Assembly: GCA_024743175.1 (NCBI GenBank)
Contig: JANSXA010000006.1
Span: 299,400 to 363,399, forward strand
Direction of reading: 5' to 3'
DNA length: 64,000 bases
DNA from: Pseudomonadaceae bacterium
GTDB taxonomy: Bacteria > Pseudomonadota > Gammaproteobacteria > Pseudomonadales > Azotimanducaceae
Part shown: one piece after another, positions 45,892-55,016 of the stretch
How positions within the stretch are numbered: the stretch's first letter is position 1
Layout of the letters: every line of letters starts with the position of its first letter
Made by a program: the position numbers and the translations under genes
The notes under the pieces: generated by a model
What the model was told of the DNA's origin: nothing
What the model saw: the letters and a program-made list of their open reading frames with translations, nothing else
The model's database searches: none

Positions 45892-46758
45892 TCATGCCGC
45901 ACGCGCCTGGTCGACGGCATCCATGAGGTATTGATGGGCTTTACTGGCGAGGCTGGCGGCGCTGACAATGGCGCGCTCGTCAGCCTTTAGAATCTCAATC
46001 CAGTGATCGAGGTAGCTGGCGTGTTCTTGCAGCGTACCTTGTATGCCTAAGTCGGCGCAGATGAAGGCGCTACCCAGTTCAGCGACCAATTCCTCGGCGG
46101 CGTAGGACGCATCACCAAACTTGCCGGACAAATCTCGCGCCAAGCGGGACTTGTGTGCGGTCCAGTGTGTGAGCTCATGCGTCAGCGTTGCATAGTAATC
46201 GCCCGCGCTCTTAAACCGCGCCCGTTCAGGGCAGCGAATCGTGTCTGACGTTGGTATGTAGCAAGGCGAAAATGCACCGAATTCAATCGGTGCACCGGTC
46301 CCCGCGATGAAAGTATCTGCCTTTGGGTTTTCGCCCGGAGACGCTTGCAGCAAGCGCTCCGCGTTTGGGTCCTCGATGCCGTCGATCTGGTCGAGGTTGA
46401 ACGCAGAAAACTGGCGCGCCATTGGGATACTTTCTGTTTCGCCGCTGGCGTTGTCGGTCTTCTCCAATAGGCGGTAGAAAATGCCGCGTGTCCCTTTCTC
46501 TTTTTTGCGCACGCAGCCGCCGAGTTCGCGCGCTTGATTGAAGGTCAACCAGTACTGCGAGCTATACCCTTGCTGCTGCGCCGTCATCCAGAAAATCAGC
46601 GCATTGATACCACGATAGGGATTGTTGGTGCTGAAGTTTCGCGGCAAGCGCTGGGCGCTACCGATGGACCAAGACCGCTGCCACGGCGGTGTGCCTTGCT
46701 CGAGTGCTTCAAGAATGGATTGGGTAACGGTCTGGTAAATCGTGTCTGTCCTATTCAT
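45892..46758 (-). CDS. ardC: ArdC-like antirestriction protein
   Basis: A 288-aa protein with the ArdC plan: an N-terminal single-strand DNA-binding domain (PPWQRSW, NPYRGINALIFWM, QGYSSQYWLTFNQA) and a zincin domain with HELTH at 194-198 and downstream Glu in AAEELVAELGS as third ligand. ArdC coats entering single-stranded plasmid DNA and shields it from restriction. It is third in an operon with ssb and a DUF3846-like gene, fitting expression on entry to a new host. Confidence 0.88.
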   Translation of the reverse strand: MNRTDTIYQTVTQSILEALEQGTPPWQRSWSIGSAQRLPRNFSTNNPYRGINALIFWMTAQQQGYSSQYWLTFNQARELGGCVRKKEKGTRGIFYRLLEKTDNASGETESIPMARQFSAFNLDQIDGIEDPNAERLLQASPGENPKADTFIAGTGAPIEFGAFSPCYIPTSDTIRCPERARFKSAGDYYATLTHELTHWTAHKSRLARDLSGKFGDASYAAEELVAELGSAFICADLGIQGTLQEHASYLDHWIEILKADERAIVSAASLASKAHQYLMDAVDQARAA

Positions 46759-46842
46759 GGCGCTAGATCCTCGTGGTTGGTGTGGTCAAGGGGTAGCCGT
46801 AGCAGGTCAGCTGAACATCAGCCGGAAACTTAGGCCTTGTGG

Positions 46843-47232
46843 TTATTTTGTGAGGCATCGAGTTATGGGATTCACCGCCCAGCAAAGTCCGCGCGTTGAG
46901 GGGTTCGTTGTTCGAGTCGGTGGTGAAGTCACCATTTCCACTAGGGCGTAGGCGCTCGTGTGCGCGTCAACGGAATCGCCAACGTGATCGCAGCCGACGA
47001 TAACGGCGCGGCCGACAATGGGGTGAGGGCAACCGGCCAAGCGGAAACAATGGCGTGACGTCCCCTTGAGTCGTGCAGCGGGGTCCACGAAGACGGTATC
47101 TTGTGTAGGCAGACTGACGGCAACGCTGAGCGATTTGCAGCCGATCACTTGCCGGATGCGCGTATAGACATCGGTGTCGATAGACAAACAAGTAATGCAC
47201 TCGGTTTCGGGGTCGATGAGAATGGCTTGCAT
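46843..47232 (-). CDS. DUF3846-like plasmid protein
   Basis: A 129-aa protein from ATG 47232 (AGAGG upstream). Begins MQAILIDPETECITCLSI, with FVDPAARL and a GRAVIVGCDHVGDSVDA segment, which resembles DUF3846 proteins of plasmids and phages. Function unknown. It lies between ssb and ardC in the same direction. Confidence 0.55.
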   Translation of the reverse strand: MQAILIDPETECITCLSIDTDVYTRIRQVIGCKSLSVAVSLPTQDTVFVDPAARLKGTSRHCFRLAGCPHPIVGRAVIVGCDHVGDSVDAHTSAYALVEMVTSPPTRTTNPSTRGLCWAVNPITRCLTK

Positions 47233-47293
47233 GCTTAAATCCTCTGGAGAAAAAAGGGGTACTTGCGCGATGTGAGTACCCCTTGCCGGTCCG

Positions 47294-47635
47294 CTAGGCG
47301 GCCTTGCCGTCAAGCATTTGCAGATCAGACGCGACAATCTCGGTGGTGTACCTTTCAATGCCGTCTTTGTCCGTAAATTTGCCGTGTTTCAGACGGCCCT
47401 CGACGTACGCGCGGCTGCCTGTCTTCATGTACTTGCTGACCACGTCGGCCAACCCGGAATAGAAAACCACACGGTGCCAATCGGTCTGCTCGACCTTGTT
47501 GCCATCCGCATCTTTGTGGGTGTAGTTGGTTGCGAAAGAACAGTTCACGACTGACTTCCCGCCGTTGGTTTGATTGGCTTCCGGATCTTGTCCAAGACGG
47601 CCAATGATTTGCACTTTGTTGAGATCAGTTGTCAT
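47294..47635 (-). CDS. ssb: Plasmid single-stranded DNA-binding protein
   Basis: A 113-aa OB-fold protein with SSB landmarks: NKVQIIGRLGQDPE, VVNCSFATN, TDWHRVVFYSGLADVVSKYMKTGSRAYVEG in outline, and YTTEIVASDLQML. It lacks the long linker and acidic DDD(I/L)PF tip of chromosomal SSB, so it may not recruit the usual partners. First gene of the ssb-DUF3846-ardC operon, with an AT-rich operator copy 70 bases upstream. Confidence 0.92.
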   Translation of the reverse strand: MTTDLNKVQIIGRLGQDPEANQTNGGKSVVNCSFATNYTHKDADGNKVEQTDWHRVVFYSGLADVVSKYMKTGSRAYVEGRLKHGKFTDKDGIERYTTEIVASDLQMLDGKAA

Positions 47636-47702
47636 GATTTTTACCTCATTGGGTATGCGCTAGTGGATTGATAAGTTGTGATCTGAACTAGCCCAAATCA
47701 CA

Positions 47703-47731
47703 CCTATATTATATAAATACATATAATATAA
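47703..47731. promoter_or_regulatory. AT-rich operator-like repeat, copy 4 (best palindrome)
   Basis: TATATTATAT-AAATAC-ATATAATATA, 10-bp perfect arms around a 6-base spacer, upstream of ssb. It is the clearest copy of the motif near 17.39, 44.89 and 45.32 kb. Confidence 0.55.
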
Positions 47732-48884
47732 TTCAAGTATAAAGGTTCAGTTTTTTTCTATAAATATTAATGACTTAACCTGATTTTTCGTGCTGCGAAA
47801 ATAGGTGCTCTTGCATCCAATCGCCCTGCTTTTGTTAGCTGAGCCCGGCGTCCGGGGCCGCCCCCGGCTCATGAAATCTTGGGCGCTTGCGCCTTCCTTC
47901 TTGATGCCTGTGTGGGTCATATTTCACCTCGTAAAAGCCTTGCTTCCGTCCCTTCGCCGGGGCCAAAGAAGCGCAAGGTTATGGCCGGCAACAAGGGTTC
48001 GGCCGCAAGTCGCAGCTAAGCAACTGAGCGCCCAGCGCGAGGGCGTCTGAACGAGTGAGGAACGAAAGCGCAGCGGTCCTTGAGGAAGGGCATGTTCTTC
48101 GTATCGTGGACCTGGGATATCGAAGGGCGGGGAGTCAGGCGAGGTGGACCCACACAGAGCTTTGATGGACACCCAGGGCAACGAAGGTAGGGCAACGAAG
48201 GTAATGGTGTTTGGACTTCGTAGTGCGTGCGATAAGCATAGCCCGGATCGTCACCCGAATGGGCGGAGACACGTAGTGGCTCCGGTCGTAGCGCGAGTGG
48301 CGACTAGAGCCGGATGAGATCCATAAAATTCCTACGGTCTCTCTGCGATCAACCAGAAATATAGTTATTCATATAAACAAAATATGTACCAGACATTCTC
48401 TAAGTATGGTCACGCGCCAGCGTCCACAACCGTATTGGCTCAAAGGTCAGGATAACTGGTCCGGTTTATAGATCGATGACGGCTCACCAATCGGAGTGCT
48501 CGGAGTCTGGTTGCACCGATTCATCTCATATTCTGGATGAGGCTGTAATGTTCGGGTTATTTACCCTCGGTCTTCAACGCCAGCGGTTCCCCGAGGTCCA
48601 GTCGTGTTGCCACTTTGACGGCGCGATTCACACATCGTAGGTAATGAAACCACGGCTAGTGCACAACAACTCGATTCGTTAATGACGCAGGTCATTGTTC
48701 ATGGGTGAAAAGGGTAGGCACACCCCTGATCAAACACTCAGCCCGTCACTACCAGATTTTGCAGGCTAGCAAAGGCGTCAAACGTTACAAACGATGAGGC
48801 CCAACCGCTCGGTTCAAGCTTGAGTCGGCAGGAGTAATGCCGGAGACAGCGCGGACAGTTCACACGCCGATCGAGAAAGTGAGC
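47732..48884. other. 1.15-kb noncoding region with strong hairpins
   Basis: No convincing gene; open frames at 47805-48050 and 47924-48181 lack ribosome sites and have low-complexity, Arg/Pro-rich products. Hairpins: CCGGGG-CCGC-CCCCGG (47851-47866) and a longer one at 48278-48311. The GC-rich part (47.8-48.3 kb) turns AT-rich after 48.33 kb. It may hold an origin, an oriT part or a structured RNA. Confidence 0.4.
48278..48311. ncRNA. Candidate structured RNA hairpin
   Basis: GGCTC-c-GGTCG, 12-base loop, CGACT-a-GAGCC: an 10-bp stem with one G-T pair and one 1x1 mismatch. No promoter or U-run is evident, so it could equally be a DNA cruciform. Confidence 0.25.
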
Positions 48885-48913
48885 TTGACACCCTCAGACT
48901 TCGAACGTAATCT
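48885..48913 (+). promoter_or_regulatory. Sigma70-type promoter of the gntR-ABC operon
   Basis: TTGACA (48885-48890), 17-base spacer, TAATCT (48908-48913); 38 bases later comes the gntR ATG. Confidence 0.65.
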
Positions 48914-48916
48914 AAC

Positions 48917-48937
48917 TGTATTATCCATATTAATACA
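48917..48937. promoter_or_regulatory. Likely GntR operator
   Basis: TGTATTA-N7-TAATACA, perfect 7-bp arms, placed just after the -10 box and before the ATG, as expected for autorepression by a YtrA-type GntR regulator. Confidence 0.55.
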
Positions 48938-48951
48938 CGTTATACAGATCA

Positions 48952-49314
48952 ATGTTCTCGATCCAAACCAGTTCCGATGTGCCCATCTATCTTCAATTGA
49001 TCCGTCAAGTGGAAGAATTTGTGATGACGGGGGTGTGGCAACCGGGCGACGCGGTGCCTTCTGTGCGACAAGTCGCCCAAGACCTGGCCATCAATCCAAT
49101 GACCGTTTCCAAAGCGTATGCACGGCTGGAATCCATGGGGTTATTGCGGGGCCAAAAAGGCAAGCGCATGACCGTTGGATTCGCCCAACATACGCCACGT
49201 GAACTGCTGGCACCGGCGGTTCTGGAGTTGGTGGCCGAAGCACAGCGCTTAGATGTGACACCGACGGAACTCACGGCTTGGTTGGTCGCGGCTTGGGAGA
49301 ATCGAGGTGTTTAA
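48952..49314 (+). CDS. GntR-family (YtrA-type) transcriptional regulator
   Basis: A 120-aa protein: winged HTH (PIYLQLIRQVEEFVMTGVW, PSVRQVAQDLAINPMTVSKAY, LLRGQKGKRM) and a short helical C-terminus for dimerisation, the size of the YtrA subfamily. These regulators are typically encoded ahead of ABC transporters and repress them until a cell-envelope stress or substrate is present. Promoter and palindromic operator lie directly upstream. Confidence 0.85.
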   Translation: MFSIQTSSDVPIYLQLIRQVEEFVMTGVWQPGDAVPSVRQVAQDLAINPMTVSKAYARLESMGLLRGQKGKRMTVGFAQHTPRELLAPAVLELVAEAQRLDVTPTELTAWLVAAWENRGV

Positions 49315-49359
49315 CACGCGCCCGCAATACAGCCCGCAATACAGCAAGTGGAGACAACT

Positions 49360-50235
49360 ATGCTAAACACTAGATATCCGTTGGATTTACGCGGCGTGTC
49401 TGTCGCGTTTGGCGAAAAAGTTGTGCTAGATGACATTAACCTGCCATTGCTTGCCGGCAGTGTAACGGGATTGTTGGGCCGTAACGGCAGCGGCAAATCA
49501 ACCTTACTCAAACATGCCCTCGGTTTGTTGCCGCACGGGCAAGGCACCTCGTCGATTTTTGGCGAGGTCGTTGCGATGGCTTCGCCACAAGCGCGAGGAC
49601 GCCTCGGGTATGTCCCGCAGACCTTCGATGCGTTCCAACACCTCCACGTTCAAGCGTGCTTAGATCTGGTTGGTGGCTTTTATAAAACGTGGGATAGATC
49701 GCTCGTTAACCGCTTTCGTGACGCGTGGTGCATGGACCCCACAATGCGCGTCGATGCCTTGTCCGAGGGGCAGCAACAACTCTTGAGTATCCTGTTGGCC
49801 ATCGGTCATAGACCTGAACTGCTTATTCTAGATGAACCGATGGCTGCGTTGGATCCCGTGGCACGGCGGGATATCCTCAAGGGCCTCATCGACATTAATG
49901 TGGAGCGCGGTACAACGATATTGCTGTCCAGCCACATCGTATCTGATGTTGAGCGCATCGCGTCGCACCTGGCGATTTTGCATGATGCGCAACTGCTTTA
50001 TCACGGTGAGTTGGATGAATTGCGGGCATCCGTGCAATGCCTTTATCTGCAAGGACCGGTCTTGCCCAAACAGATGGCAGACGTTCTTGCGTACCGGATC
50101 AGCCCGGATCATGCACAGGCGTGGACGTTGGACTGGTCACAGCAACGCATTGAAGCCTTCGCTCAAGACCACAATCTTCGCGTGCACATCAAGCCACAAA
50201 GTTTGGAAGATGCCTTCATAGGAATGACCACATGA
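49360..50235 (+). CDS. ABC transporter ATP-binding protein
   Basis: A 291-aa protein from ATG 49360 (GGAG upstream; a GTG at 49348 is possible). Walker A GRNGSGKST (40-48), signature LSEGQQQLL near 134, Walker B ELLILDEPMAALDP near 153-166, and the switch His in SSHIVSD. It powers the membrane protein encoded next. In YtrA-type loci these transporters often handle peptides or antibiotics. It ends overlapping the permease start. Confidence 0.88.
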   Translation: MLNTRYPLDLRGVSVAFGEKVVLDDINLPLLAGSVTGLLGRNGSGKSTLLKHALGLLPHGQGTSSIFGEVVAMASPQARGRLGYVPQTFDAFQHLHVQACLDLVGGFYKTWDRSLVNRFRDAWCMDPTMRVDALSEGQQQLLSILLAIGHRPELLILDEPMAALDPVARRDILKGLIDINVERGTTILLSSHIVSDVERIASHLAILHDAQLLYHGELDELRASVQCLYLQGPVLPKQMADVLAYRISPDHAQAWTLDWSQQRIEAFAQDHNLRVHIKPQSLEDAFIGMTT

Positions 50236-51446
50236 TGATGTATTTATCAGCTCTAAAACCCGTACGCATGCATCACTGGGTGAGCGTAACGATTGCGCCC
50301 CTGATCTTCATTGCTGCAGAAACGCAACTGCCGATATTTGGGAGCGTTTTGGCCGTGTTGTTTGTAGGCGTGTCACTTGGGGCGTCGTTGTCGGCTTTTA
50401 AACGCTATCCTGCGGTGAACTTTCTGCCGAACTTTGCCAGGACGATGAGCCAGCTCGTGGTGTTCGTGATAGGCACCCTCACGGCCATCGCGACCTGTGT
50501 CGTCTTTAACCAACCTCATTTTGGTGCGGCGGAAATTGGGTTGATGTTCGGCGCGGGTTTAGCTGGATTTCTGCTGGCCGCGGGGCAGATGGTCGTGTTA
50601 CCCATTGTGATGTTGATCATTGTATCAGCGTTTCTACCCGCTTCCGATTCACATGGTATGGTGTCAGTCCCTCTTGTTGCGCTGGCGGATCTAGGTCTGC
50701 TGGTGTGGATGTATCGCTACCTGTCGTTGGGAAGCAGCGCGTCATTTAAGCCATCTGAGCCGTCGCAACGCAGCCAAGGCGACACAATAAGACAAACGGT
50801 TTCGCAAACTGCTCGGGTAAACGACGTGCTGGGGGAGAGGTGGGTGGTACGCATCGCGACTTTGGGGCTATTTGTCCTGGCGAGTCCGCTTGTGGTGGCG
50901 GGTATGAACTACATAAGCCCGCCAACCACTTGGCTTGTCTATCTTACCTTCACGCTCTTCTGTGTCGTGGGCGTGGTTGTTGTTGCAGTCGACCGGAGCG
51001 CCCACTATGCGCGACATTTGGACATGCTTTGGGGATTAGGTGTCGGTGCGGATCGCCCCCACCTAAGAGCCTGGCTGTGTCGACGGGTATTGATACACCT
51101 ACTGATACTGCAGGGGTGTCAGGCCTTGGTCATGGGGTGGTTTGCGTTGAGATACGCAGCGCCACTACTGCCGATGACAACCGTGCTTCTTGCCCTGGGG
51201 GTTCTCGGTGTGATTTTGGTACAGCTTCATTTCTGGCTGAGTGTGGAGAAACAGATTGATCCGTCATCCACCTCTGCTGTGCTGATAAGTGTAGGCATCG
51301 TTTTGGGCGCTGTCATAGCACACTTAAGTTTCTCGGCGGTCTCGTTGTTATGGGTGTTTGGGTTATGTATTGCCTTGATTGGACTGGCAGTGCACGCAAG
51401 CGGGTTCGCTACTATTTACTCGAATCGTAGCTTGACAAAACTGTGA
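50232..51446 (+). CDS. ABC transporter membrane protein
   Basis: A 404-aa protein with about 10-11 hydrophobic segments and few charged loops, one hydrophilic loop at about 170-200. Overlaps the ATPase gene (ATGA), so the pair is translated together and likely forms one exporter. No family-specific motif identified. Confidence 0.75.
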   Translation: MMMYLSALKPVRMHHWVSVTIAPLIFIAAETQLPIFGSVLAVLFVGVSLGASLSAFKRYPAVNFLPNFARTMSQLVVFVIGTLTAIATCVVFNQPHFGAAEIGLMFGAGLAGFLLAAGQMVVLPIVMLIIVSAFLPASDSHGMVSVPLVALADLGLLVWMYRYLSLGSSASFKPSEPSQRSQGDTIRQTVSQTARVNDVLGERWVVRIATLGLFVLASPLVVAGMNYISPPTTWLVYLTFTLFCVVGVVVVAVDRSAHYARHLDMLWGLGVGADRPHLRAWLCRRVLIHLLILQGCQALVMGWFALRYAAPLLPMTTVLLALGVLGVILVQLHFWLSVEKQIDPSSTSAVLISVGIVLGAVIAHLSFSAVSLLWVFGLCIALIGLAVHASGFATIYSNRSLTKL

Positions 51447-51452
51447 TCCGTG

Positions 51453-51725
51453 ATGGCCAACACAACGCAAACCACTAGGATACACTTTCTGCTCCGACTG
51501 ACACCGTCAATCCATACGGCGGTTAAGGCACGTGCGTCGGAAAACATGCGCAGTGTTAACGCGGAAATCAGTTTTCAACTCAAAGCGTTTGATCGTTCGT
51601 CATCGACGTTAGATTCGACGCAACTCCAAGATGAGCAGTTACTACTGATTGCTTTTCGAACGCTAGATCCGGATCGCCGTCGTCACGCGTTGTCGTGGCT
51701 TCAGTCAATCGCAAAAGCTACTTGA
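51453..51725 (+). CDS. Arc-like RHH DNA-binding protein
   Basis: A 90-aa protein (ATG 51453, or GTG 51450). IHFLLRLTPSIHTAVKARASENMRS and VNAEISFQLKAF fit the Arc family strand-helix-helix. It follows the permease by 3-6 bases and may regulate this operon or a neighbour. Confidence 0.7.
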   Translation: MANTTQTTRIHFLLRLTPSIHTAVKARASENMRSVNAEISFQLKAFDRSSSTLDSTQLQDEQLLLIAFRTLDPDRRRHALSWLQSIAKAT

Positions 51726-51799
51726 TCACGAGACCTACTGACAGTATTGCGTCGCGAAGAAGAACTCCTACACCGCTGTCCCCCGAAATGGAAAGGTTC

Positions 51800-52219
51800 T
51801 CACTGGTTCAGTGGCTCAATGTCCAGTGTCGTGATTATCCACTGTTCTAGAAAATCCCTTGGAATGACGGCATGCCCGTCCGATGGCATGCCGGAATCAA
51901 ATACTTCTTGTTTAAAAACGATGGCGAGATCGTGCAACTTGTGACGAATCAATGGCGCGCTGATCTCGCAGTCATCGGTGAGGCCAGTCATTTTCCAAAG
52001 ATGCAGAACAAATGAGTCTGTGTCGTCAATGCCCATAAGAAATCCGAAGAGTACGGAAACGGCATAAGTGTGTCCGTCGGCTTGGTAATCACCGTTGATT
52101 TTGTCATCGTCAATCGGCCAGTTCATCGATTTCGGTATGCCCCGTTCACATACAATGATGACATCATCAAGATACACGTTCTGATATTGGAGTCGTCCTG
52201 TTTTGTTGGCATCTTTCAT
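51800..52219 (-). CDS. Unknown 139-aa acidic protein
   Basis: Preceded by GGAGGATCAT-ATG, a strong ribosome site. Soluble, acidic, no motifs recognised; features VYLDDVIIVCERGIP and VIPRDFLEQWIITTL. Convergent with the Arc-like gene. The small size and location suggest immunity or regulator roles, unproven. Confidence 0.55.
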   Translation of the reverse strand: MKDANKTGRLQYQNVYLDDVIIVCERGIPKSMNWPIDDDKINGDYQADGHTYAVSVLFGFLMGIDDTDSFVLHLWKMTGLTDDCEISAPLIRHKLHDLAIVFKQEVFDSGMPSDGHAVIPRDFLEQWIITTLDIEPLNQ

Positions 52220-52886
52220 ATGATCCTCCCATCGACGTAACTCAGATTGATTGTTGTCGATTCTAATAACCCTATAAAGTATTGTTAGTTTTATGCTGTC
52301 AGGCCTATCGGGCTAACAGTTACAACTTATCGACCCCTCATCAGACTTGTCAATGTTGTTTTAGTGGAATACCAATAAAATGCTATGCGAATGACTTCAG
52401 TTTGATGTCGTGGTGATATCACGATGATATCGCGGCGCCACCTTTTGATATCACGGTCATGCCAAGTACTGGGTTGATCGTGCGCGCGCACGAATGAGGT
52501 AAGAATAGGGTGACCGTCATCGTTGAGCGTTACTAACAACGCTACGATGCTGGCAGGTTTGCTTGAAGGTGCTTGCGCGACGTGTGGCGTCACACGTCAC
52601 TCATGTACGCAAGCCTAAGGTCAATTTAATGGGAAATGTCCAAAATACAATGGCTACCTTATTGGGGGGAAGGTCAAAACCTGAAAGCGAGTTAAGAAAG
52701 CGCACCGTTGTGGCATACGAGAATCTAGGTTTGTCAGGCATCTGCACATACTACTGTGCAGCACCGCTACCACGCAGATCTTGGGCAAATGGCTAATAGA
52801 TGCCGCGATAATTCTATTGGAATAAGATTGACACTTATGGGTGCGAGAGTACCCTCTTTTCGAAGCCATCGATTAGGGAGAGTAGG
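52220..52886. other. Gene-poor stretch with phased TGATATCACG repeats
   Basis: About 670 bases. Four imperfect copies of TGATATCRCG start at 52403, 52414, 52425 and 52446, spaced 11, 11 and 21 bases, that is on one face of the helix. Such iteron-like sets bind plasmid replication, partition or regulatory proteins. Short open frames (52327-52593 minus, 52563-52796 plus) are weak. Confidence 0.4.
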
Positions 52887-53909
52887 GTGCCTACCTTTGG
52901 ATTTTGGAATCTCGAAAACTTATTCGCACCAGAGAACTTCCCACAACGGGAGCCATGGTTGGCGAGCCGAGTTGCTAACGACCTCAATGGATGGACGGAT
53001 GCACTTTTTCAAACCAAGCTCAACCAACTCGCCACTGTCATCGCGGCAATGTCGAGTAATCAGGGACCAGACGTTCTAGGTGTTTGTGAGGTAGAAAACC
53101 AATTTGTGCTCAACGAGCTGATTGGTGTGCTCAATCCCATGCTTCCGGCCCGTAACTATGGTGTGGTTCACGTGGACAGCACTCAAGATCACCGCGGCAT
53201 CGATACGGCTTTCATTTTCGACTCGAATCAGTTTAGTCCGGTGCCCAACACGCTCTTTAGTCATTTTGTGATGCGGCGCACCGGCACGCGGGATATCACG
53301 CAGGTTACATTTCGATCAGTGATCGGTAACCACGACATTGTTACGCTTGCCAATCACTGGCCCTCTCGCAGTGGCAGCTCGTCGGAGCGAACTGCTGGGT
53401 TCCGGGCGACAGCGGGCGAGACGCTGGCCTACTGGCACGAGCGGATCAGAGAAACGGTTGGTGATGATACGCCGATTATTGCTATGGGCGACATGAATGA
53501 TGACCCTTGGGATCCGTCCGTGCTCTACAACGCAAACGCGACACGGGAGGAGGGTGATGTAAAACGCGCTCAGTCGGCTAGGTTCTACAATCTTGCCTGG
53601 ACCTATCTCACCCGAAACGTAACAGACCACCAAGGCAACGACAGAGTAATCAACGGGACGCTGTACTATCAGAACGATGGGAATGTGTTCGATCAGATAT
53701 TGGTAAACCGATCGTTGTTAAACGGAGACGCACACTACATGGCTGATGTTGACTCGGCCGACATCTTTGCGTTTCCGGCGATGGTTGATCACCGGACTGG
53801 ACGTGGCCCGATTCGATTTGGTTTACCTAAGGGAAACACTGCTAACAACGTGAATCAGGCCGGGTATAGTGACCACTTTCCGGTTGTTATTGAGATAGGA
53901 TTAAATTGA
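52887..53909 (+). CDS. Endonuclease/exonuclease/phosphatase (EEP) family protein
   Basis: A 340-aa protein from GTG 52887 (GGGAGAG upstream). EEP motifs in order: FWNLENLF, VCEVEN (metal-binding Glu), the RGIDTAFIF strand, NHWPSR (Asn/His), GDMNDDPWDPS (Asp/Asn) and SDHFPV (Asp/His). Related enzymes cut DNA, RNA or phospho-esters. No signal peptide, so it is probably cytoplasmic. It stands alone; nothing shows a partner. Confidence 0.85.
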   Translation: MPTFGFWNLENLFAPENFPQREPWLASRVANDLNGWTDALFQTKLNQLATVIAAMSSNQGPDVLGVCEVENQFVLNELIGVLNPMLPARNYGVVHVDSTQDHRGIDTAFIFDSNQFSPVPNTLFSHFVMRRTGTRDITQVTFRSVIGNHDIVTLANHWPSRSGSSSERTAGFRATAGETLAYWHERIRETVGDDTPIIAMGDMNDDPWDPSVLYNANATREEGDVKRAQSARFYNLAWTYLTRNVTDHQGNDRVINGTLYYQNDGNVFDQILVNRSLLNGDAHYMADVDSADIFAFPAMVDHRTGRGPIRFGLPKGNTANNVNQAGYSDHFPVVIEIGLN

Positions 53910-55016
53910 AATTGTGGGTCTGTGACGTTTGCGCTGAGATACCCTTGTGTGTAGAGCCGAAAGCCATTGACATTTTTGGCAGTGTAGCAGTGAACACGAA
54001 ATGGAAAATCAGGTTGGGGAACTCAGAAATTTACATCGCCGGAGGTACTGGGGGTCGGCCTTAGTAGATATCTTGACAACCCAGCGGTGATGGATTGAAC
54101 CTGACTGACTGCTTAAGCTGCAACCTTTATTGACTTGGCAAGCAAACGCATTCATCCAGCGAAAGTCGTGTGATCATGCATTGGTGCTGCATAGATTCTT
54201 TTGAGTTCCGTTTTGCGGTGATGCAGTTCGCTTCTTATCAGCTGTTGCTGTCCAAACTTAAATGATGATCGGTACACAGCTACTGAACAACGGCGTAGTG
54301 ATCTTGAACGTGGGTCTACGTACAATCACGTTAGTCGAAATATTCGAAGCCGCAGAACAGACCCAGGCTCTTCCTGGTAATACATTGCTGGTGCTCTGGG
54401 ACTTTAGACGTTGCAAGTTGTTACAACCACCCCAGTTTGCTGCCCGCCAACTGGTCGGCGTTGTAGCAAATTCGGGACAGCAGAGTTTATTTCGAAAAGA
54501 ACACTTGTGGTAGCAAATACTCAACAACGGCAAATTGTTGAGCAGATTGTTGGGTACTCAAGAGCCCTTTAGCGATGGGCCACCTTTTTTTGTTCTGGAA
54601 GAAGCGTTGGAATGGATTGATATTCGCGACCGCGTAAGTATAGGGTGAAAATAACCTTAGTCGAACGGTGTTTGGGGTAGGGGTAAGACCCGGCAAGGGT
54701 CTTGCGCACGTACAAGATTCGTTTGCGCTCCAAATCAATTGGTCAGATAGGGTAGGATCTCACTGAAGGTGTTTAGACGAAAATAACCTTAAAGATGCGG
54801 GTCCTGTTGAAGAGGACAACTTCCAAGGCGGTGGTGGCGGATTTTTCCAAAGTGTTAGGTGCAAAGTTTTCTGATTTGCTAGGGGCGAAAGTCGTTTAAC
54901 AACTCGTGCGCTTTATGTTTTCATCTCTGGGGTTGACGCATTGTTCATTCTCGGAATGTTTTCTGCCATCTATTTAGCCTTTTGCCTGTTTTGAAAGGGT
55001 TAAGAGAACTTCATTA
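53910..55016. other. 1.1-kb stretch without a convincing gene
   Basis: Both strands are open near 54258-54533 but neither frame has a ribosome site or motif. A 13-base direct repeat GAAAATAACCTTA occurs at 54647 and 54779. Possibly decayed DNA. Confidence 0.4.

Noticed and set aside
47805..48050. Plus-strand frame of 81 codons
   Set aside because: Low-complexity Arg/Pro/Leu product, no ribosome site, overlapping strong hairpins.
54258..54533. Overlapping open frames on both strands near 54.4 kb
   Set aside because: Neither has a start signal or a recognisable motif; cannot decide that either is real.
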